From Microbacterium sp. EST19A (GTDB lineage Bacteria > Actinomycetota > Actinomycetes > Actinomycetales > Microbacteriaceae), in contig NZ_JAHXYZ010000001.1 in assembly GCF_019969685.1 (NCBI RefSeq), positions 1,302,001 through 1,366,000 on the forward strand: 64,000 nucleotides of DNA. Direction: 5' to 3'. Position 1 is the first letter of the stretch; every line of letters begins with the position of its first letter. Positions 61,531-64,000 of the stretch are shown here, piece by piece. The position numbers and the translations under genes were made by a program. Under the pieces are notes generated by a model. The model worked only from the letters and a program-made list of their open reading frames with translations. It made no database searches and had not been told where the DNA came from.

Positions 61531-62663
61531 GCGCCCCCGACACCGGACTGTCCTTCCGCTATCTGTCCGAGCCCGACACGATCGCGGCCGGAGTCACCGA
61601 CATGGGCCGGTGCGTCGACGTGATGGAGGAGACCCTGGGTCTCGTCCACGCCGGCGACTACCGGATGGGTGGCCCGGAGGGGAACTCCCACGGCTCGATG
61701 GTCACATTCCCTGCGCGATCGGATCACGACGGCATGCCTGTGGACGGGCCGCACCGCCGGATGATGGCCATGCCGGCCTACCTCGGCGGCAGCTTCCAGA
61801 CGGCCGGATGCAAGTGGTACGGGTCGAACATGGCGAACCGCGAGCACGGCCTGCCCCGCTCGATCCTGATGCTCACCCTGAGCGACAAGGACACCGGCGC
61901 GCCCCTCGCCCACATGTCGGCCAACCTGCTGAGTGCCTATCGCACCGGCGCAGTGCCCGGAGTCGGCGCCCGCCATCTCGCGGACCCCCACGCCCGCAGT
62001 GTCGGCATCGTCGCGCCGGGCGTCATGAACAGGACCACGCTCGAGGCCTTCGTCGCCGTGCGCCCGGAACTCGACACCCTGAAGGTGGCGGGGCGCAGCC
62101 GATCGAGCATCGACTCCTTCGTCGAGTGGGTTCGTCGCGACCACCCGCAGTTCACGTCGGTCACGGTCGTCGACAGCGTCGAGGAGGCGGTCCGCGACAG
62201 CGACCTGGTCACGATCGCACCGACGACACCCGCCGGTTCGGCGAACTACGTGCGGATCGAGAAGCGCTGGGTCAAGCCCGGAGCCGTCGTCAGCCTGCCC
62301 GCCGACATCATGATCGATGAGGACCTGCTGCACGGAGCGCGGCACGTCGCCGACTTCCGCGGCCTGTACGAGGCCTGGAGCGAAGAGGTCCCCCACCCCG
62401 CGCACGAGCACATCGGTCTTCACGGCATGTACCTGCTCGACCGCATCCGCTCGGGTGACGTGGGTGCCGAGGTGCTGGAGAACCTCCCCGCGATCATGAG
62501 CGGCGAGGCCGAGGGGCGCAGGAGCGACGACGAGATCTTCCTCTACTCCGTCGGAGGGATGCCGGTCGAGGACGTCGCCTGGGGCACGGTGGTCTATCGT
62601 CGGGCGGTGGCCGAGGGCATCGGCACGGAACTTCTCCTCTGGGACACTCCGGCGCTCGCGTGA
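61527..62663 (+). CDS. ornithine cyclodeaminase-family protein (possible tyramine oxidase subunit B)
   Basis: This 378-residue protein has the fold of ornithine cyclodeaminase/mu-crystallin. A lysine in AGCKWYGSN and an aspartate in PADIMIDEDL occupy the places of the catalytic Lys and Asp. The nucleotide site reads GIVAPGVMNRTTLEAF rather than the usual GxGxxA pattern, so dinucleotide binding may be altered. PGAP-style annotation names such proteins tyramine oxidase subunit B when beside a flavin oxidase, as here. That name is from memory. It starts with GTG overlapping the permease stop. Confidence 0.8.
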   Translation: MSAPDTGLSFRYLSEPDTIAAGVTDMGRCVDVMEETLGLVHAGDYRMGGPEGNSHGSMVTFPARSDHDGMPVDGPHRRMMAMPAYLGGSFQTAGCKWYGSNMANREHGLPRSILMLTLSDKDTGAPLAHMSANLLSAYRTGAVPGVGARHLADPHARSVGIVAPGVMNRTTLEAFVAVRPELDTLKVAGRSRSSIDSFVEWVRRDHPQFTSVTVVDSVEEAVRDSDLVTIAPTTPAGSANYVRIEKRWVKPGAVVSLPADIMIDEDLLHGARHVADFRGLYEAWSEEVPHPAHEHIGLHGMYLLDRIRSGDVGAEVLENLPAIMSGEAEGRRSDDEIFLYSVGGMPVEDVAWGTVVYRRAVAEGIGTELLLWDTPALA

Positions 62664-62703
62664 TCGCCGCCGTTCCACCATCGTCCTCTCGTCAGGAGTC
62701 GTC

Positions 62704-63882
62704 ATGAGCGCACCGGTCAGAAAGCGCATCGTCATCATCGGTCTGGGGTCGGTCGGCGCGCTCGCGGCGTGGCGGCTGTCGCAGCGCGACGACGTCGAGG
62801 TCATCGGCGTGGAGCAGTATGGCAAGGTCCACGACCGCGGTTCGTACGCCGGCGAATCCCGCGTCTTCCGCACGGCATATCACGAGGGCGGGCGGTACGT
62901 GCCGATGCTCCAGGAGTCGCGGCAGCTCTGGCGCGAGCTCGAGCGGCAGTCCGGTCGCGAGCTCTACCTCGAGGTGGGTGCGCTGTCGATCGCCCAGCCC
63001 GACCGCGTGGAGATGCGCACGACACTCGACACGGTGCGGGAGTTCGACCTGCCGCACACCTTCTTCGACACAGAGGAACTGCGGCGCGCGCACCCGCAGC
63101 ACAACGTGCATGACGGCGATGTCGGGGTGCTCGACCACCACGGTGGCGGCATCCGTCCCGAGGTCTCGCTGATGGCGGCGCTCGATCTCGCCGAGGCCAC
63201 CGGTGCCCGGCTGCGCTTCAACACCCGAGTGCTCGCGATCGAGGAGGATCCGGGCGGCGTCGTGGTGCGCACCCCGACCGAGGCGATCAGGGCCGACACG
63301 GTGATCCTGGCCGCGGGCTCGTGGTCCACCCGTCTCGATGACCGGCTGCGCGATCTGCTGCGGCTGCAGGTGCTGGGGCTGACCTGGTTCATGCCGACCG
63401 ACATCGCGGACTTCCTGCCGGAGCGCTTCCCCGCGTTCCTGCGCGACGTCGGGCCGGTGCACTTCTTCGGGGTGCCGAGCCTCGATGGCTATTCGATCAA
63501 GGCGAGCAGCAACCCGACATGGCCGGTCCTGCGCGACGTCGACGAGGTGCCGCACGCCTACACGCGGCACGAGCTCGTGAAGATCGGGCAGCAGGCCAAG
63601 GAGTTCTTCCCCGCGCTGAACCCCGAGCCGGTGCGGTCCAGCGTGCATCACTGCGCCTACACGCCCGACCGCTCGCCGATCGTCGACGTGAGCGAGAGCG
63701 AACGGATCGTCACCGTCACGGGCCTCTCCGGCCACGGCTTCAAGTTCGCTCCCCTCCTCGGGGAATGGGCCGCCGCGCTCGCCACACGACCGAGCGAGTC
63801 CCCCGTCGACCCGCACTTCGCCGTGAGTGCGCATCTCGACCGCCTGGCGGCCCGCGGCCCGTACCGCGGCGGAGGGCACTGA
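62704..63882 (+). CDS. flavin-dependent amine oxidase (SolA / monomeric sarcosine oxidase-like)
   Basis: This 392-residue flavoprotein of the DAO/SolA type has the FAD motif IVIIGLGSVGALAAWRLS at its N-terminus, then the SolA hallmark SYAGESRVFRTAYHEGGRYVPM. A cysteine at residue 317 (HHCAYTPDRSPIVD) is in the place of the covalent FAD-linking Cys of monomeric sarcosine oxidase and N-methyltryptophan oxidase. It ends with TGLSGHGFKFAPLLGEWAA. It oxidises a secondary or primary amine with H2O2 release. The substrate cannot be read from sequence. AGGAG precedes the ATG at 6 nt. The gene follows the OCD-like gene by 40 bp. Confidence 0.9.
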   Translation: MSAPVRKRIVIIGLGSVGALAAWRLSQRDDVEVIGVEQYGKVHDRGSYAGESRVFRTAYHEGGRYVPMLQESRQLWRELERQSGRELYLEVGALSIAQPDRVEMRTTLDTVREFDLPHTFFDTEELRRAHPQHNVHDGDVGVLDHHGGGIRPEVSLMAALDLAEATGARLRFNTRVLAIEEDPGGVVVRTPTEAIRADTVILAAGSWSTRLDDRLRDLLRLQVLGLTWFMPTDIADFLPERFPAFLRDVGPVHFFGVPSLDGYSIKASSNPTWPVLRDVDEVPHAYTRHELVKIGQQAKEFFPALNPEPVRSSVHHCAYTPDRSPIVDVSESERIVTVTGLSGHGFKFAPLLGEWAAALATRPSESPVDPHFAVSAHLDRLAARGPYRGGGH

Positions 63883-64000
63883 CCCCTCGCGCCGGCGACG
63901 CGGTTCGATCACGGACCGGCAAGCTCGCCGCACGGGCAGTCAAATCCCCCGGCCACCCCGACCGCAGACTCGAACTGCGCGACGAATCGAGTCGTGCACC
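63883..64000. other. window edge, no feature seen
   Basis: No gene, hairpin or promoter is convincing in the last 118 bp. Confidence 0.5.

Overview
The window is a high-GC actinobacterial chromosome segment carrying the replication origin. Gene order (DUF6049-murJ-trxB-trxA ... parB-parA-rsmG-jag-yidC-yidD-rnpA-rpmH-oriC-dnaA-dnaN-recF-DUF721-gyrB-gyrA-DUF3566 ... tRNA-Ile-tRNA-Ala), frequent GTG and apparently leaderless starts, sortase tails of LAxTG type and overall protein resemblance point to Microbacteriaceae, most likely Microbacterium. This assignment is recognition from memory, not a database match.

Layout. 1-16.7 kb is accessory or metabolic: the end of an FAD oxidoreductase, an aldo/keto reductase, a stand-alone BLUF photoreceptor, a wall-anchored metallophosphoesterase, a HAD phosphatase, an MFS exporter plus short-chain reductase pair, a MocR regulator with a three-site operator, a Tat-exported phospholipase C-like phosphoesterase, an LPxTG surface protein, and a methyltransferase/LLM oxidoreductase pair. 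16.8-22.0 kb holds DUF6049, the lipid II flippase MurJ and the thioredoxin system. 22.3-24.6 kb is an insertion (GrpB, a small unknown, a sugar porter). 24.7-32.0 kb holds the leftward parB-parA block, a long gene-poor stretch with eight parS sites, and rsmG to rpmH. 32.0-34.2 kb is the origin: DnaA boxes lie on both sides of dnaA, the main group between dnaA and dnaN. 34.2-42.8 kb is dnaN, recF, DUF721 (DciA-like), gyrB, gyrA and DUF3566, followed by a sensor kinase/response regulator/DUF4097 operon and two tRNAs. 46-64 kb is accessory again: DUF3253, an XRE regulator divergent from ilvD, a LacI regulator beside a 2007-residue GH92 mannosidase with a palindromic operator, an M24 peptidase, and an AraC-APC permease-ornithine cyclodeaminase-like-SolA-like amine utilisation cluster that ends the window.

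The most unusual content is non-coding. Five copies of an intergenic hairpin repeat lie between 22.1 and 39.8 kb. They share a conserved core of about 50 nt, but the outer stems (10 to 21 bp) differ between copies while remaining self-complementary within each copy. Two near-identical copies lie inverted around the parS-rich gap, and two others sit inside the dnaN-recF and gyrB-gyrA intervals. A second repeat family occurs next to three of them. One parS site overlaps the apparent start codon of parA, so ParA would begin with the residues MFHVK encoded by parS itself.

No CRISPR array, rRNA gene, prophage or insertion sequence was recognised.
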